In this document: positions 62,003 to 64,000 of the stretch, piece by piece
Layout: the number at the start of each line of letters is the position of its first letter
Position numbering within the stretch: position 1 is the first letter of the stretch
Source: Pampus argenteus
Taxonomy: Eukaryota > Chordata > Actinopteri > Scombriformes > Stromateidae
Direction: 5' to 3'
DNA: 64,000 bases
Assembly: GCA_036937835.1 (NCBI GenBank)
Contig: CM072880.1
Span: 13,336,501-13,400,500 of the forward strand
The notes under the pieces: model-generated
What the model was told of the DNA's origin: nothing
Seen by the model: the letters and a program-made list of their open reading frames with translations, nothing else
Databases searched by the model: none
Made by a program: the position numbers and the translations under genes

Positions 62003-64000
62003 AGCATTAACACACCTGCATAAATCAACGCAAGTAAACAAACTGGAATAATAATGGCTTTTATCAGTGATGCACAAAGACACTCGTACACGTACACAAA
62101 CGTACTGTAGATATTTGCGTTGTAGACGCAGCCTGTCTGAGGTGTAGCCTGCCTCTCATATATTGCATGCTGGGATAGGCTCTGTATGCCCTCGAAGATC
62201 GATCATTATGTGACATAAAAGTACAACGGAAACAACATCTTTCACCCGCTCTTCATGAAAAGAAAGAAATAAATAACAGATGGCACGTTTGATGCACCAT
62301 AATCACACTGAGGCACTTTAATGGACCGTTATATCCAGTCAAACTGCCTGTTGTTGACTGTATTGCCTGTCGGGTGTTGTTGTGCCATGCTGGCCCAGGT
62401 CAACTTCTAACAGCCAATCAGTAGCGAGTAATTATCTCTGCAGCTGCTCACCTGCTCATCCAGCGGTACCATCTGATGGCTGCATGCTCAGTTAGCTGCC
62501 TAATTTATCCCTGACTCTACAAACTCTCTACTTTCTTTCCCCCCCGACTACATCAGAGTGAACTATTCACAAACATCATGAGGGGTTTTTTGTTTTTTTT
62601 TTCCCTGTAGAGGAGAGCGTCATGTGATCGCAATTATCCTCACGGGACGGTCAGATGAAAAGCCCAGATGTCATTTGTGAACGTGTGAATATGTGAATGT
62701 GTATGTCTGTGAATATTCCAAATACATTTTGAGTCACAGTGCCTACAGTTTCTCTGAAGTCTCACTTGCTTTAAAAATATTTAATTTAGTGTGAGAATAA
62801 AATGAATCTATCCGTCAGCAGGACTCCACTGTCACCCTATGAATTACACCTTCCTGGTTCAGTGAGGAGGGAATACTTCTAGGGAAAAAAAAAAAAAGTA
62901 TGATTCACATATAGCTGTTTATGTAGCGAGTCCAACAGCAGCAGCTGTAGGGCTGATGTCATGTCATAAGAATGAATGTGTGAATACGCACATTTCCGCC
63001 TCCATGTACAGTATTTTTTTTCCCCTTCTGTTGTCCCATTGGCCTAGTTCAGGGCTGAGGTGCCTATGGACCAGGGTATCAGCACATCTATCTGTCTGGG
63101 CCAGGATTGGACTTTGATGGAGTGTCTGTTTCACTTGGTCAGAATTGGCTCTGAGGTATTAAATGCACAGCTCTAAACGTCAGTGAGGTCAAACACTGTC
63201 ACAAAGACTTACCCTGCAGGTCTGACCTGTCTGCAGAATGTGGGCGACTGTCCTCTTAGCTCTCCCATCAACACAAATTTGCCAGTAATGCAAGTGGCCT
63301 GCTGACAGCTGTGCCCAAATGATCTCTTAAGCTCCCCAACATCACATCTAATTGCCACCAAGTCCCGTTCCTAAGCATGCACCACTTCAGTGAGCAAATA
63401 GACAGGCAGATTGCATTATGTAAGCTGATTTCTGATTACACCATTCAAGAGCCCTGATGGGAATCTACTCAGAGGGCATTCACTGTTTGTTTTTTTCTCT
63501 TCCTGCATGCAAGAAGCAACACGGTCTTGACAAACAACATTTGGGGAATAAAGTCCAAACGATGAGGTGAAGACTTGGATCACCGAGGCTATTGGCATTC
63601 CCACGCTTCAATACTCTGTCATTTTGCCAACGCCTGAGCTTAACATCGAAACAGAGAGGTTAAGCAATTTTACAGCACAAATCCCACAGGTTGCTTTTAT
63701 TTTATTTTATTTTTTTCTCTCAAGCGCTGTCAGCCTACTCCGACCATCAGAGAGGGAACTAAAATATTCAGAATGGACATGAGGGGAATCCCTTTTACAC
63801 TTTTACAATCAGGACTGACCTCAAGCACACATATTAATAGCACTTATGAACACAGACAAACCCCCACCTTACAAAAAAAAAAAACACATATAATCTACTA
63901 TCCATCTCTCTTTTCCTTTTGACATACAAAAACAAAAGTGCTTATATATCATGACGCTCCACTTTACCTCCACTATAATCCCAACCCAAAGCATCACTTT

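Larger units (their letters stand above)
56318..64000. other. Part of ccny intron 1 (inferred)
   Basis: No ccny exon or other gene was found to the right edge. From memory human CCNY intron 1 is very large, so the missing first exon is expected further right. The stretch holds CA/GT tracts (60935-60969, 61978-62002), a CT tract (about 61796-61816) and a short fragment near 58.24-58.27 kb (AATTTCTACAGTGCCAAATC) resembling a common teleost repeat. An unexplained minus-strand open frame lies at about 57.94-58.11 kb. Confidence 0.55.

Noticed and set aside
63190..63240. Short acceptor-donor pair around CTGCAG/GTAAGTC on minus as a ccny exon
   Set aside because: The enclosed bases do not end in phase 1 as the next ccny exon requires and do not encode expected residues.
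1..64000. tRNA, rRNA, microRNA or other structured RNA genes
   Set aside because: I looked for tRNA box A/B words and known RNA motifs on both strands and saw none convincing; a covariance-model scan would be needed to exclude them.

Overview
The window is genomic DNA from a ray-finned fish, most likely a percomorph teleost. Signs of this are intron-containing vertebrate genes with short introns, very abundant (CA)n/(GT)n microsatellites, non-autonomous DNA transposons of teleost type, and the linked gene set fzd8 - gjd4 - ccny. From memory, FZD8, GJD4 and CCNY are also neighbours on human chromosome 10p11 with the same relative orientations (CCNY and GJD4 on one strand, FZD8 convergent to them). 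No bacterial features, CRISPR arrays, rRNA or tRNA genes were seen.

Layout. Positions 1-25.5 kb are gene-free 5' flank of fzd8: simple repeats, decayed teleost interspersed repeats (about 3.1 kb, 9.8-10.5 kb, 14.4-15.0 kb, 24.0-24.4 kb), a PIF/Harbinger deletion derivative (17294-18013) and a hAT deletion derivative with a perfect 8-bp target duplication (18474-19312). Some complex, non-repetitive blocks between them could be distal regulatory DNA. A promoter-like block (GC box, inverted CCAAT, TATA) at 25.52-25.6 kb precedes a leader with upstream ORFs and the intronless Frizzled-8 gene on + (26040-27791), whose 3' UTR probably ends near 28.45 kb.

On the minus strand, 32355-35631 is a complete cytochrome P450 family 2 gene. 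I assembled it as 11 coding exons and 488 residues. Two classic CYP2 exons (the usual exons 5 and 7) are each split by an extra small phase-0 intron. Next on minus is gjd4, a two-exon connexin (38255-39761, 410 residues). Last is ccny (cyclin Y), with nine coding exons from 56317 down to the stop at 46241. These correspond to human residues 53-341. The first coding exon is not seen and should lie beyond the right edge. A 21-nt segment at 55053-55073 has strong splice signals and the right phase to be an in-frame ccny microexon.

How the genes relate. Fzd8 is a Wnt receptor. Cyclin Y is a membrane-tethered cyclin that recruits CDK14/CDK16 and promotes Wnt co-receptor phosphorylation, so two Wnt-pathway genes sit in one conserved block. 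Gjd4 is a gap-junction subunit and the P450 a microsomal mono-oxygenase; neither has an obvious link to Wnt signalling. The P450 looks like an addition to the block relative to my recollection of the mammalian arrangement. I did not find a wholly new biological system. The best leads are the ccny microexon, the two extra P450 introns and the UG-repeat tracts placed at splice sites.
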